A program made the position numbers and the translations under genes. Of a DNA stretch of 64,000 bases, positions 25,458-34,347 are shown one piece after another. Position 1 is the stretch's first letter; every line of letters starts with the position of its first letter. This DNA comes from Brevibacillus brevis (lineage in GTDB: Bacteria > Bacillota > Bacilli > Brevibacillales > Brevibacillaceae): positions 5,528,501 through 5,592,500 of the forward strand of contig NZ_CP134050.1 in the NCBI RefSeq assembly GCF_031583145.1. The letters run 5' to 3'. The notes beneath the pieces were generated by a model. The model was not told the DNA's origin and made no database searches. It worked only from the letters and a program-made list of their open reading frames with translations.

Positions 25458-25931
25458 TTACGCCTTCTGCCGTTCCCTCAAGGCACGCTCGACTTCGCGC
25501 GCAGCGTCCTTCTTCTTGAGGTCCTCGCGCTTGTCGTAGTTCTTCTTCCCTTTGACCAGCGCCAGCTCGACTTTGGCCCAGCCGCCCTTCAAATAAATGC
25601 TGAGCGGGACGAGCGAGTAGCCTTTCTCGCGGATCAGGCCGTTCAGCTTGAGGATTTCCAGGCGACGCATCAGGAGCCTGCGGGTACGTTCCGGCTCGTG
25701 GTTGAAGCGGTTGCCCTGCTCGTACGGGCTGATGTGCACGTTGTACAGCAGCAGCTCGCCGTTTTGGACGCGGGCAAAGCTGTCCTTGAGCTGGACGCGG
25801 GAGGCCCGCACGGATTTGATCTCCGTTCCGGTCAGTTCGATGCCCGCTTCGAATACTTGCTCGATGTGGTAATCGTGGCGCGCTTTTCGGTTTTGGGCAA
25901 CTGTCTTGGTGCCGGCTTTGTCTTTGGACAT
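25458..25931 (-). CDS. smpB: SsrA-binding protein SmpB
   Basis: 157 residues from ATG 25931, where AGGTGAT is five bases upstream; a longer frame to 26003 lacks such a site. It shows the SmpB beta-barrel signatures NRKARHDYHIEQVFEAGIELTGTEIKS (split by loops), HISPYEQGN and KGKKNYDKRE, with the basic C-terminal tail. It binds the tRNA-like part of tmRNA and brings it to stalled ribosomes. It lies between rnr and ssrA on the same strand, a conserved arrangement in Bacillota. Confidence 0.96.
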   Translation of the reverse strand: MSKDKAGTKTVAQNRKARHDYHIEQVFEAGIELTGTEIKSVRASRVQLKDSFARVQNGELLLYNVHISPYEQGNRFNHEPERTRRLLMRRLEILKLNGLIREKGYSLVPLSIYLKGGWAKVELALVKGKKNYDKREDLKKKDAAREVERALRERQKA

Positions 25932-26049
25932 GGAGATCACCTCGCTTGCGTTTTTCCTGCGTTTCGTACCAGTAAGTCTAGCAAATTTTTCGGATGGTGG
26001 CAAGCCAATTTACCCGGCAAACGCCTGATTATGCCCGTTACACAATCGT

Positions 26050-28533
26050 TTAACGGCGCTTCCGCTTGGCGCTGCTGGCGACGTTTTTGCGGTTCTTCTT
26101 CTTCGATTGCACGAAGTCTTCCCAGAACCCTTTTTGCTGCTGCTTTGGAGTTCCTTCCGCTTCGGTGTTCAGTACGACGACCTCTTCGCTTCCTGTAGCC
26201 CCGCGCGAACGGCGCCCCGGGCTGGCTGCCTCGCTCTTGCGCCGCTCCTTGTACTTCTGGCGAGCGGCTGCCGGATGCTGCTTTTCCTTTTTCCGAACCG
26301 GCCGATCTGATCGGGAGCGATCCTGCTTGCCGCGGCCGTTGCGTTCTCCGCCGCGCCCGTCGATGACCTTCGGGGTGCGTTCCCGGCTTCCGCGGAAGCC
26401 CGATGCCTTGGTCATACCGACTATTTCAAAGTCGATGGTGCGCTCGTCCACGTTGACATTGGCTACACGTACCTGCACCACATCCCCGATGCGGAACTGC
26501 TTTCCGGTTCGCTCGCCGATCAGGGCGTACATTTTTTCATGGTAGTGATAGTAGTCGTCTGTCAGGTAGCTGACGTGCACCAGACCTTCGATCGTGTTCG
26601 GCAGCTCGATGAAAATCCCGAACGATGTGACGCTCGAAATGACTCCCTCGAACTCTTCTCCGACACGCTCCAGCATGAACTCCGCCTTTTTCAGGTCGTC
26701 CGTCTCGCGCTCGGCATCTACCGCGAGGCGCTCGCGCTGGGAAGCATGCTCCGCGATGAGCGGCATATGCTCCGTCCAATACGCCAGCCGTTTTTCCGAG
26801 AGCTGTTCTCCCTGTTCGATCCAATCCCGGATGCGGCGATGGACGATGAGGTCGGGATAACGGCGGATCGGGGAAGTGAAATGCGTGTAAAATTCCGTGG
26901 ACAGACCGAAGTGTCCCAGGCTTTCCGCGTCGTAACGCGCTTGCTTCATCGAGCGCAGCATGACGGTGCTGATGATGATCTCTTCCGGCTTCCCTTTGAC
27001 CTCTTCCAGCAGCTGCTGCAAGGCCCGGGGATGAACGGAATTCCCTTTGCCGCGAATCGAGTAGCCGAAGTTGGTGACGAACTCCATGAAGGCCATCAGC
27101 TTTTCGGCGTTGGGGTCTTCGTGGACGCGGTACATAAACGGCTGCTTCATCCAGTGGAAGTGCTCCGCCACGGTTTCGTTTGCAGCCAGCATGAATTCCT
27201 CGATGATCTGCTCCGCAATGGAACGCGTGCGGAACCCGATATCCGTCGGAGTTCCCTCTTCGTTCACGTATATTTTCGCTTCACGGAAGTCGAAATCGAT
27301 GGCGCCGCGCTTCATCCGCTGCTCGCGGCGTTTGCGTGCCAGCTTCTCCATCTCCTGGAACATCGGGACGAGCTCGCTGTACTTTTCCATCAAGGCTTCG
27401 TCCTTGTCCTCCAGGATGCTGCGCACATCCGCATACGTCATCCGCTCGTTCGTGCGAATCACGCTGAGGAAGATGTCGTACTTCACGACCTTCGCGTCTT
27501 TGTCCATTTCCATGTCGCAGGAGATCGTCAGGCGATCCACTTTTGGATTCAGGCTGCAGATCCCGTTGGACAGTCGGTGCGGCAGCATCGGAATGACCCG
27601 GTCGACCAGATAGACGCTGGTGCCGCGCCGATACGCTTCATTGTCCAGGGCCGATTTTTCCTTGACGTAGTAGCTGACGTCAGCGATGTGGACGCCGAGG
27701 CGCACGTTGCCATTCGGGAGAGTCTCCAGCGATACGGCGTCGTCCAGGTCCTTGGCATCCGCTCCGTCGATCGTAACCATCGGCCGGTCGCGCAGGTCGC
27801 GCCGTCCTTTGATCTCCTCTTCGGAGATCTCATCCGGAGCGGCTTCCGCTTCCGCCAGCACGTCGTCCGGGAAAGCCTCCGGCAGCCCGAACTTGCGGAT
27901 GATCGACAGGATGTCTACCCCCGGATCGTTCTTGTGGCCCAAAATCTCCACGACGACACCCTCGGGATTCACCCGGCCTTCCGGGTAGCGGACGACATCC
28001 ACTACGACCTTGTGCCCGTCCACCGCTCCGTTGTAAGCATCTTTCGGGATGAAAATATCCTTGCCGATCCGCTTTTCATCCGGAATGACAAACGCGTAAT
28101 GCGTCTCGTCCTTGAACGTGCCGACGACTTGCTTGATGCCCCGTTCGACGATGCGGATGATGCGCCCTTCCAGGCGATTGCCGCCCGCCTCTTTTTCCAC
28201 CCGGACCAGGACGGTATCCCCGTGCAAAGCGCCGTTCATGTCATTGGCGTGCACGTACACGTCCTCCATCTCCGGCGTTTCCGGAATCACGAACCCGAAG
28301 CCTTTGGGGTGGTTTTGCAAGCGTCCCCTCACCAGATTCATTTTTTCAGGTACGCCGTAGCGGTTCGCCCTCGTCCGGATGATTTCGCCGCTCGCCTCGA
28401 GAGCATTGAGCGTTCTCACCAGCTCTTTAAAAGCTCCGGTATCCGCGATCCCGAACGCTTCCTCCAATTCCTTCACGGTCATGGGGTGGTACGCCTGCTC
28501 CCGCATGAACCCGAGGATTTCTTGTTCTTTCAT
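26050..28533 (-). CDS. rnr: Ribonuclease R
   Basis: 827 residues. Order: N-terminal winged helix (about 1-65), cold-shock/OB domains (70-230), RNB catalytic domain (about 260-580) with DAKDLDDAVS acidic active-site residues, an S1 domain (about 640-725), and a lysine/arginine-rich tail. It degrades structured RNA 3' to 5' and works with tmRNA and SmpB on defective messages; smpB follows 118 bp downstream. ATG 28533 has AAAGGAGG upstream. Confidence 0.96.
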   Translation of the reverse strand: MKEQEILGFMREQAYHPMTVKELEEAFGIADTGAFKELVRTLNALEASGEIIRTRANRYGVPEKMNLVRGRLQNHPKGFGFVIPETPEMEDVYVHANDMNGALHGDTVLVRVEKEAGGNRLEGRIIRIVERGIKQVVGTFKDETHYAFVIPDEKRIGKDIFIPKDAYNGAVDGHKVVVDVVRYPEGRVNPEGVVVEILGHKNDPGVDILSIIRKFGLPEAFPDDVLAEAEAAPDEISEEEIKGRRDLRDRPMVTIDGADAKDLDDAVSLETLPNGNVRLGVHIADVSYYVKEKSALDNEAYRRGTSVYLVDRVIPMLPHRLSNGICSLNPKVDRLTISCDMEMDKDAKVVKYDIFLSVIRTNERMTYADVRSILEDKDEALMEKYSELVPMFQEMEKLARKRREQRMKRGAIDFDFREAKIYVNEEGTPTDIGFRTRSIAEQIIEEFMLAANETVAEHFHWMKQPFMYRVHEDPNAEKLMAFMEFVTNFGYSIRGKGNSVHPRALQQLLEEVKGKPEEIIISTVMLRSMKQARYDAESLGHFGLSTEFYTHFTSPIRRYPDLIVHRRIRDWIEQGEQLSEKRLAYWTEHMPLIAEHASQRERLAVDAERETDDLKKAEFMLERVGEEFEGVISSVTSFGIFIELPNTIEGLVHVSYLTDDYYHYHEKMYALIGERTGKQFRIGDVVQVRVANVNVDERTIDFEIVGMTKASGFRGSRERTPKVIDGRGGERNGRGKQDRSRSDRPVRKKEKQHPAAARQKYKERRKSEAASPGRRSRGATGSEEVVVLNTEAEGTPKQQQKGFWEDFVQSKKKNRKNVASSAKRKRR

Positions 28534-28630
28534 TCACAAACCTCCTTTTTGCGTGGTTTTCAACCGCGCTTCCTTTTCAGCCATTACTATGTAGTATTCA
28601 CCGCGCAAGCGCATCGCAATCGGAACAGAG

Positions 28631-28662
28631 AAAAAGGCAGCAAGTCGCACTTGCTGCCTTTT
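28631..28662 (-). terminator. Terminator of secG
   Basis: AAAGGCAGCAAGT / ACTTGCTGCCTTT, a perfect 13-bp stem with a three-base loop, flanked by A-rich and T-rich arms so that the minus-strand transcript ends in U residues. Confidence 0.85.
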
Positions 28663-28675
28663 GGCCATTCGTCTA

Positions 28676-28918
28676 TTACGCTGCTGCTTTCAAGAAATAG
28701 CCGAGCAAAATCGCAAAGATCATGAACAATGCCGCGAAAACAACGGTCAGCTTTCCTAAAAGAGCGTCAATCCCACGCGCTTTCTGTTTGCCCATGAGTT
28801 GCTCAGCGCCGCCGCCAATCGCTCCCGAAAGACCGGCACTCTTACCAGATTGTAACAACACGACGATAATTAAGCCAATACTTGCAATCACAAGTATAAT
28901 TTTCGCAGCCAATGCCAT
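28676..28918 (-). CDS. secG: Preprotein translocase subunit SecG
   Basis: About 80 residues with two membrane helices and the SecG core VLLQSGKSAGLSGAIGGGAEQL followed in the loop by GKQKARG. It is an accessory subunit of the SecYEG channel. ATG 28918 is favoured by spacing from GAGGTGA; ATG 28924 would add two residues. It lies upstream of rnr on the same strand, as in many Bacilli, though a terminator separates the two here. Confidence 0.93.
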   Translation of the reverse strand: MALAAKIILVIASIGLIIVVLLQSGKSAGLSGAIGGGAEQLMGKQKARGIDALLGKLTVVFAALFMIFAILLGYFLKAAA

Positions 28919-29137
28919 CTTCATTCACCTCAAAACGTATTTCCAAGGCGGTCAAAAACCAATACATCCACTGTACCATAATTACTAGCCGTCAGCAAGC
29001 GGCCAACCCTGCCATTTTCAGAGAAGTTTTGCAAGAATGATCCCGATCTATGCCGGGGCATAATATATAGAAGAAACGGGGAGTGCGCAACTATATTATG
29101 GAAATTGTGTACTTTCTTTGTCGGTTTTTCCGTCGCC

Positions 29138-29166
29138 TTGCAACTGTCAAGATTTTGCCGTAAAAT
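29138..29166 (+). promoter_or_regulatory. Promoter of the cytochrome c gene
   Basis: TTGCAA (29138-29143), 17-bp spacer, TAAAAT (29161-29166), 44 bp before the start codon. The 120 bp before it (to 28,985) hold no gene. Confidence 0.5.
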
Positions 29167-29209
29167 TGCAGTTGTACCTTTATATCTTGCCTTGGGAGGT
29201 CTTTGTCAG

Positions 29210-29608
29210 ATGGCTGGGTCCAACAAAAAAGACATGAATCAAAACGACGTAATTGATTCCGCGAAGGCCTTTTTTACTTCGTTTGGTATCTTGTTTCTAG
29301 TTTTTCTCATTGCACTTGTAGGATCGATTATTTTCCCGCCAAAACATGGGGAAGAAGCTGCCGGACCTGGCGGTGGACCTACCGCCAACATTGACGCTGC
29401 TGCCATTTTCAAACAAAACTGCGCTTCCTGTCACGGTCAAAACCTTGAGGGGATCGTTGGACCAAACTTGACGAAAATTGGTGCGGAACTGAGCGCCGAT
29501 GATATCGCCAAGATCATCAAAGAAGGTAAAGGCGGCATGCCACCGGGAGTATTGAAAAAGCAGCCGGAAATTCAAGCGGTTGCAAAGTGGCTGTCTGAAC
29601 ACAAATAA
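29210..29608 (+). CDS. Membrane-anchored c-type cytochrome (c550/c551-like)
   Basis: 132 residues from ATG 29210 (GGGAGGT upstream). A basic N-terminus is followed by one uncleaved-looking membrane helix at about residues 25-47, a glycine/proline linker, and a heme domain with CASCH and a distal Met in GGMPPGVL. This matches CccA-type small cytochromes of Bacillus that carry electrons on the outer face of the membrane. It stands alone between secG and an ABC transporter and ends with a terminator. Confidence 0.9.
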   Translation: MAGSNKKDMNQNDVIDSAKAFFTSFGILFLVFLIALVGSIIFPPKHGEEAAGPGGGPTANIDAAAIFKQNCASCHGQNLEGIVGPNLTKIGAELSADDIAKIIKEGKGGMPPGVLKKQPEIQAVAKWLSEHK

Positions 29609-29626
29609 GTACATAGATGGCCCGAT

Positions 29627-29664
29627 CGAAAAACACCGGAGACTCGTCCTCTTCGGTGTTTTCG
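29627..29664 (+). terminator. Terminator of the cytochrome c gene
   Basis: CGAAAAACACCG / CGGTGTTTTCG with a 16-base loop. The stem is about 20 bp after the stop. Confidence 0.7.
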
Positions 29665-29688
29665 GCATTCATAAGGAGGCGGCGGCAG

Positions 29689-30450
29689 ATGACGACCGAA
29701 CTGGAAATCGAACGACTGGGCAAAAGGTTGACCACCTCCCCGGAAACATGGCTGTTTCAAGAGTTTACGGCGCGGATCACCGCACCGGAGATCATCGGCA
29801 TCCTCGGCAAATCAGGCCAGGGCAAAAGCACCCTGCTCCGAATATTGGGACGTTTGGCAATAGGGGACCAGGGCACAATCCGCCTCGGCAACAAGGATTG
29901 GCGCGGGTGGGAGCCTGAAGCGTGGCGGATGACGATGAGCTATGTAGCGCAGCAGCCAGTCATGCTTCCCGGCAGCGTGGAAGACAACCTGCGGGCGGCG
30001 AGCGCGCTTCATCAGCGCCCTTTCGACGAGCGGCTGGCACGCCAGTACATGAGCGAGCTGGCGATGGATCATCTGGAGTGGGGCAAACCGGCCCAGCTGC
30101 TCTCCGGGGGAGAAAAGCAGCGGCTTGCCCTGATCCGCACTCTTTTGTTGCGTCCGTCGATCCTGCTGCTGGACGAAGTCACCTCGTCCCTCGACGCCGT
30201 GAGCAAGCAAGCGGCCGAACGCCTTCTCGTCCAACTGCACACGCGAAGCGGCACGACGCTGCTCTGGATCACCCACGATCTGGATGAAGCACGAAGCGCC
30301 TGCAACCGTATCTGGTTCATGGCGAACGGACGGCTGGAGGAGGACTCCCCCAGCCAATCGTTTTTCCGCTCCCCGCAGTCGGCGGCGGCACAGGAGTTCC
30401 TGCACCGCTACACAGCGATGGTGGCCGCGGCGAAGGAGGAGCAAGCATGA
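29689..30450 (+). CDS. ABC transporter ATP-binding protein, FetA/YbbL-like
   Basis: 253 residues from ATG 29689 (AAGGAGG at 29673-29679). Walker A GKSGQGKST, signature LLSGGEKQR, Walker B ILLLDEVTSSLD and the H-loop WITHD are all present. The downstream gene, overlapping by 4 bp, is a UPF0014/FetB membrane protein, so this is the ATPase of a FetAB-like exporter. In Escherichia coli FetAB exports iron; the same substrate here is only an inference. Confidence 0.9.
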   Translation: MTTELEIERLGKRLTTSPETWLFQEFTARITAPEIIGILGKSGQGKSTLLRILGRLAIGDQGTIRLGNKDWRGWEPEAWRMTMSYVAQQPVMLPGSVEDNLRAASALHQRPFDERLARQYMSELAMDHLEWGKPAQLLSGGEKQRLALIRTLLLRPSILLLDEVTSSLDAVSKQAAERLLVQLHTRSGTTLLWITHDLDEARSACNRIWFMANGRLEEDSPSQSFFRSPQSAAAQEFLHRYTAMVAAAKEEQA

Positions 30451-31193
30451 CTGCCTTTTCCATGTGGTTTGCCTTTGCCTTCGTGCTGATCGCCCTGCTC
30501 CTGTCCGTCTGGCAGAAGCTCGGCCTGGAAAAGGAAATCGCGATCGGCACCGTTCGCTCCACCGTTCAGTTGCTCGCCATCGGCTACGTCCTGCAATTCG
30601 TCTTTCAATCCGACCATATCGGGTTCATCCTGATCCTGATCGTCATGATGGTGAGTGTCGCCTCTTGGAATGCTGCCAGCCGGGGAGCCGGTTTGCCCGG
30701 CATTTTCTGGCGGATCGCCATCGCTCTGAGCGTGACCGAGCTCGTCACCATGGGACTGCTGGTGCTGCTCGGCCTGGTCTCTCCTACCCCGCAATATTTG
30801 ATTCCGATGAGCGGCATGATCATCGGCAGCTCGATGGTCGTCTGCGGTCTCTATCTCAACCATATGAACCGCGAGACAGAGAGCTCGCGCGGCGAGATCG
30901 AAGCGCTGCTCTCTCTGGGAGCCACCCCTCGCCAGGCGATTCAGGGCGTGCTGAAACGGGCTGTGAAAGCGAGCATGATTCCCACCTTTGACACGATGAA
31001 AACAATCGGACTGGTGCAGCTTCCCGGCATGATGACAGGGATGATTGTCGCCGGTGCCAGCCCGATCGACGCGGTTCGCTACCAGATTCTCATCATGCTC
31101 ACCTTCTCTTCCTCGGCTGCCATCTCGGCTGTTCTCATCAGTTTGATCAGCTACCGCCTGTGGTTTACAAAAGAATCGATTTTGCGTTCCTGA
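30447..31193 (+). CDS. ABC permease, FetB/UPF0014 family
   Basis: 248 residues with about six to seven membrane helices. The family motifs are recognisable: IGTVRSTVQLLAIGYVLQ near the N-terminus, a NREIxALLSLGAT-like cytoplasmic loop (ARGEIEALLSLGATPRQA type) and PGMMTGMIVAGASP. It forms the membrane part of the exporter with the ATPase encoded just upstream (4-bp overlap). A terminator follows the gene. Confidence 0.92.
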   Translation: MTAFSMWFAFAFVLIALLLSVWQKLGLEKEIAIGTVRSTVQLLAIGYVLQFVFQSDHIGFILILIVMMVSVASWNAASRGAGLPGIFWRIAIALSVTELVTMGLLVLLGLVSPTPQYLIPMSGMIIGSSMVVCGLYLNHMNRETESSRGEIEALLSLGATPRQAIQGVLKRAVKASMIPTFDTMKTIGLVQLPGMMTGMIVAGASPIDAVRYQILIMLTFSSSAAISAVLISLISYRLWFTKESILRS

Positions 31194-31207
31194 CTCTTTC
31201 CTTCCCT

Positions 31208-31236
31208 AACTGCCGGGCCATCCGGCAGTTTTTTTT
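31208..31236 (+). terminator. Terminator of the FetAB-like operon
   Basis: AACTGCCGG / CCGGCAGTT, nine perfect pairs, followed by TTTTTT. Confidence 0.9.
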
Positions 31237-31243
31237 CGCGAAC

Positions 31244-31269
31244 TGTAATGAAACATGGCTCGATTCGTC
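31244..31269 (+). promoter_or_regulatory. Possible ECF-type autoregulatory promoter
   Basis: TGTAAT (31244-31249), 16 bp, CGTC (31266-31269) fits promoters of SigW/SigX/SigM-type factors (TGtAAC-N16/17-CGTC). It lies 35 bp before the ECF sigma factor gene, and such factors usually drive their own operon. Confidence 0.5.
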
Positions 31270-31304
31270 AAATTACAAGGAGAAAGAGCAAAGGTGGTTC
31301 CGCT

Positions 31305-31829
31305 ATGAACAAAAACGACTTGATCGAGCAATGGTTCCTGCGTTACGGCGACGACATATACAAGTTTCTCGTCTACTACACAGGCAGCCGGGATGTCGAC
31401 GATCTGGTCCAGGACGTTTTTCTCAAGGCTCTCGGAGCTGTCGGCTCGTTCGAAGGGAGGGCCCAGCCCAAGACGTGGCTTCTCACGATCGCACGCCACA
31501 CCGCGATCGATCACGCACGGAAGAAGCGCTTGCGCAGCTGGCTTCCCGACATGTGGCTCTCGAATTTGACGTCAGAAGAAAAAACGCCGGAAGAGATTTT
31601 CGATCTCCAGGAAGAACAGCAAACCTTGTACCGCGCCATCCGCCAAGTAAAGCCCGCCTATCGCGAGGTGCTTATTCTCAGGGGCATCAAAGGCCTTTCG
31701 TCCAGAGAAACGGCAGAAATCCTCGGCTGGACGGAAAACAAGGTGAATGTCACCCTGCACCGTGCCATGAAGGCCGTCAAGGAGAAACTGGAGCTGGAGG
31801 GAAAGGAGCTGATCGGCAATGCCATTTAA
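31305..31829 (+). CDS. ECF-family RNA polymerase sigma factor
   Basis: 174 residues from ATG 31305 (AAGGTGG seven bases upstream). Region 2 carries DIYKFLVYYTGSRDVDDLVQDVFLKA, split here by short helices, and region 4 has REVLILRGIKGLSSRETAEILGWTENKV. It directs RNA polymerase to stress or envelope promoters. It overlaps the next gene, a membrane-anchored DUF4309 protein, by 11 bp. That partner is likely its anti-sigma factor or sensor. A possible autoregulatory promoter precedes it. Confidence 0.92.
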   Translation: MNKNDLIEQWFLRYGDDIYKFLVYYTGSRDVDDLVQDVFLKALGAVGSFEGRAQPKTWLLTIARHTAIDHARKKRLRSWLPDMWLSNLTSEEKTPEEIFDLQEEQQTLYRAIRQVKPAYREVLILRGIKGLSSRETAEILGWTENKVNVTLHRAMKAVKEKLELEGKELIGNAI

Positions 31830-33066
31830 AAGCGACGAACAACTGCTGAAGGAGCTCGGCAAGCTGCCCAATATGGAAATGCCACCGGAAACCAAGAAGA
31901 AAATCATCACGACTATCCGATCCAAGGAGGCTACTCACATGGAACAAACGGTAAACAAACGCAGCTTTGGCCAAATCGGCAAAGGACTGGCGGTCTGCTC
32001 CATCCTCGTCGCTGCATGCTGGATGGGGACTGCGCTCATTCAAGGCAACCAGCCGGCCGCGCTGCCTGACATTACGAATGGATCGTCTCCCGCTGCACCG
32101 AAGACGCAGCCTGCCGCTCCGGGGCCAAGCCACGGCACTGCCCAACCGACCCCAGTGGTACCAGCCAATGACGAGCTGCTCACTACCATCCGCAAACAAG
32201 CGGAAAAAGGGGCAGTCATCAACTCCCCATATACAGTGGAGACGACGGTGTTTGATACTGTCGAAAAGGCTTGGGGTGCTCCCGACAGCAGCGTCTATGC
32301 AAATGGGCTGACGTACGCAACCTATAAAAATCGCGGGGTTGTCATCGGCTACAACAAAGGCATGCAAATCGCCGAAATCCGCTCCCTCGATCCGAAAATC
32401 CAAAAGCTCACGCTGGCCGAGATCGAACGGCAGTGGGGCAAACCGAACCGCGTCAGCGAATTCGCCGGGCAACAAATCTACACCTACGATGTCACGGACA
32501 AATACCAGGTCAAATTCGCGTTTGAGCAGCCATCCACGGGAAATGGACTGACCCTCGTGCAATACAGCGTCTACTACCCGCAAGGCAACCGGAACCTGAT
32601 GGCCGATTTGGCCCCTGCTGAGCTGCTTACTACCCTTCGCGACCTGGCGAAAAACGGCCAGACCCTGGGTAGCGAATTCCGTGTGGAAAAGGATGTCTTT
32701 GACACCGTCGAAAAGCAATGGGGCAAGCCGGACGTCGTTTCCACCGTCAGCGGCATCACATACAACACGTACCGGGATAGGGGGCTTGTCTTCGGCTTTA
32801 ACAAAGGAATGCAGATCGTGGATATTCGCTCCTACAACTACCAGCTACAGTACGTTTCCCTCGCAGACGTCGTGAAGACCCTGGGCAAACCGACTAGCAC
32901 AGCCAATGTAGCGGGCCAAACCATCTACACCTACAAAGTCAGTGACAAGTACGAGCTGAAAATTGTCTTTTCCAGCATCGCCACCGGCTCCAACAACGAC
33001 AAAGTGTTTGTCGATCACGTCAACGTCTTCTATCCGCGCGGCACGATCAACAACATGGCAGGCTGA
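31819..33066 (+). CDS. DUF4309 (YjgB-like) repeat protein, probable anti-sigma factor
   Basis: 415 residues. A short cytoplasmic N-terminus (about 1-50) is followed by one membrane helix at about 52-75, a proline/alanine-rich linker, and two clearly homologous DUF4309 domains (about 113-250 and 268-412); both contain a TVEK.WG.PD, GF/YNKGMQI..IRS and QTIYTYxVxDKY pattern. The topology (short inside, large outside) and the 11-bp overlap with the sigma factor gene point to an anti-sigma/sensor role, which is inference. A terminator follows. Confidence 0.8.
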   Translation: MPFKSDEQLLKELGKLPNMEMPPETKKKIITTIRSKEATHMEQTVNKRSFGQIGKGLAVCSILVAACWMGTALIQGNQPAALPDITNGSSPAAPKTQPAAPGPSHGTAQPTPVVPANDELLTTIRKQAEKGAVINSPYTVETTVFDTVEKAWGAPDSSVYANGLTYATYKNRGVVIGYNKGMQIAEIRSLDPKIQKLTLAEIERQWGKPNRVSEFAGQQIYTYDVTDKYQVKFAFEQPSTGNGLTLVQYSVYYPQGNRNLMADLAPAELLTTLRDLAKNGQTLGSEFRVEKDVFDTVEKQWGKPDVVSTVSGITYNTYRDRGLVFGFNKGMQIVDIRSYNYQLQYVSLADVVKTLGKPTSTANVAGQTIYTYKVSDKYELKIVFSSIATGSNNDKVFVDHVNVFYPRGTINNMAG

Positions 33067-33072
33067 AAAAAC

Positions 33073-33113
33073 GAAAAAGACGGCTGAAGCTATTCGCTTC
33101 CAGCCGTCTTTTC
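33073..33113. terminator. Terminator between convergent genes
   Basis: AAAAGACGGCTGGAAGC-type stem (11-16 bp) with TTTT on the plus strand and AAAA/TTTT on the other side, so it can serve both the DUF4309 gene and the convergent binding-protein gene. Confidence 0.85.
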
Positions 33114-33123
33114 CTTCCCGATC

Positions 33124-34137
33124 TTATTTGCCGATGATGTAGCCTTCCAGCTCATCCAGCACTTTATTTGCCGCGATCACGCCGCCGGAGGTGTTCCAGA
33201 TGGTGTCATCCACTTTGAAAGCCTTGCCCGCTTTTACGACGTTCAGGTTTTTCCACAGAGGATCGTTGGTCCACTCTTGCTCCAGCTTGGACGCTTCGCC
33301 TTTGCCTGTCTCATACGTGAAGTAGAACATGATGTCGCCATCCATTTCCGGGATGCGCTCTTTCGTCACTTCCGCTGCGAAATCGTCTTTGTCTTGGGCA
33401 GCAGGACGAGCGAGGCCGAGGTCTTGGAAAATAGCGCCGGTGAACGTGTTTTTGTAGTAGATGCGTACTTTGCCCGGCATGAAGCGTACGACCGATACCT
33501 TCGTATTCAGCTTATCGCCTGCTTTTGCTTTGAAGTCTTCTACGCGTTTGTTCCAATCTGCGAGGATCTTTTCGCCTTCCGCCTTTTTGTTTACGGCTTC
33601 CGCGTACAGCATGAAGTTTTCTTTCCAGTCGCCGCGCGGCTCTTCTACAAACACGGTAGGAGCGATAGCGGAGAGCTGCTGATAGATTTTTTCATGACGA
33701 AATTTCATGCCCAGGATCAGGTCCGGTTTGAGAGCAGCGATGGCTTCAAGGTTTGGCTGGCCTTCCGTTCCGACCAGTTTGGCGCCTTCGAGGTCTTTGC
33801 TTACGAAATCAAAGAATTTCGTCGGATCTACAGTGGAACCGACTGCACCGACCGGTTTGATCCCCAGCGCGATCAGAGTTTCCTCACCTTGGTTCGTCAG
33901 CATCACGATGCGCTGCGGAGTGCCTTTGATGGTCGTCTCACCCATCGCATGTTTAACGGTATAGGATTGCTCGGAAGCGTTCGACCCGCCAGCCGCCTGC
34001 TGTTCCGTTTTTTGCTCGGCAGGCTTCTGCTCGGTGGCTTGCCCCCCGCCGCCGCAGCCTGTAACGATCAACATCAAGGCCATCATGACGGCGACAAACG
34101 CTTTCCCGCCCGTGGCCCAATATGTACGTGAAAACAT
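33124..34137 (-). CDS. Iron-siderophore ABC transporter binding lipoprotein (FecB/FhuD-like)
   Basis: 337 residues. It has a signal peptide with lipobox VTGC followed by glycine and a Gln/Glu-rich linker, then a periplasmic-binding-protein fold of the helical-backbone class (class III): PQRIVMLTNQGEETLIALGIKPVG, split by a loop, LKPDLILGMKFRHEK and a C-terminal VDDTIWNTSGG. It would capture a ferric siderophore outside the membrane. It is divergent from two FecCD permeases and an ATPase, with Fur-like sites between, so the four genes form one importer. Confidence 0.92.
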   Translation of the reverse strand: MFSRTYWATGGKAFVAVMMALMLIVTGCGGGGQATEQKPAEQKTEQQAAGGSNASEQSYTVKHAMGETTIKGTPQRIVMLTNQGEETLIALGIKPVGAVGSTVDPTKFFDFVSKDLEGAKLVGTEGQPNLEAIAALKPDLILGMKFRHEKIYQQLSAIAPTVFVEEPRGDWKENFMLYAEAVNKKAEGEKILADWNKRVEDFKAKAGDKLNTKVSVVRFMPGKVRIYYKNTFTGAIFQDLGLARPAAQDKDDFAAEVTKERIPEMDGDIMFYFTYETGKGEASKLEQEWTNDPLWKNLNVVKAGKAFKVDDTIWNTSGGVIAANKVLDELEGYIIGK

Positions 34138-34181
34138 GATGAAAAGACCCCTTTCAAAACTTTATTGAGAGTGAGAATTGT

Positions 34182-34259
34182 ATTCAATGACAATCATTAT
34201 CCTACCTTCCAGCACATAAGAAGTCAATAACAAAATGATAATGAATCTCAACATCATTG
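34182..34259. promoter_or_regulatory. Two Fur-box-like sites in the divergent siderophore promoter region
   Basis: AATGACAATCATTATCC (34186-34202 area) and AATGATAATGAATCTCAACATCATTG (split palindrome, 34234-34259) resemble the GATAATGATwATCATTATC Fur consensus. They lie between the divergent binding-protein and permease genes, where iron-dependent repression of both transcripts is expected. The sites are near matches, not perfect ones. Confidence 0.65.
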
Positions 34260-34347
34260 ACACATCATGATCCTACCTCTAAACTTATCATTGTACTGAT
34301 TTTCTGGATCGTGTAAGAACTCGCTAATGAGATAAGGAAGAAACCAA

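Noticed and set aside
26539..28725. 728-residue frame antisense to rnr
   Set aside because: Produced by GC-rich codon bias of rnr on the other strand; no ribosome site or recognisable domain, and rnr is certain.
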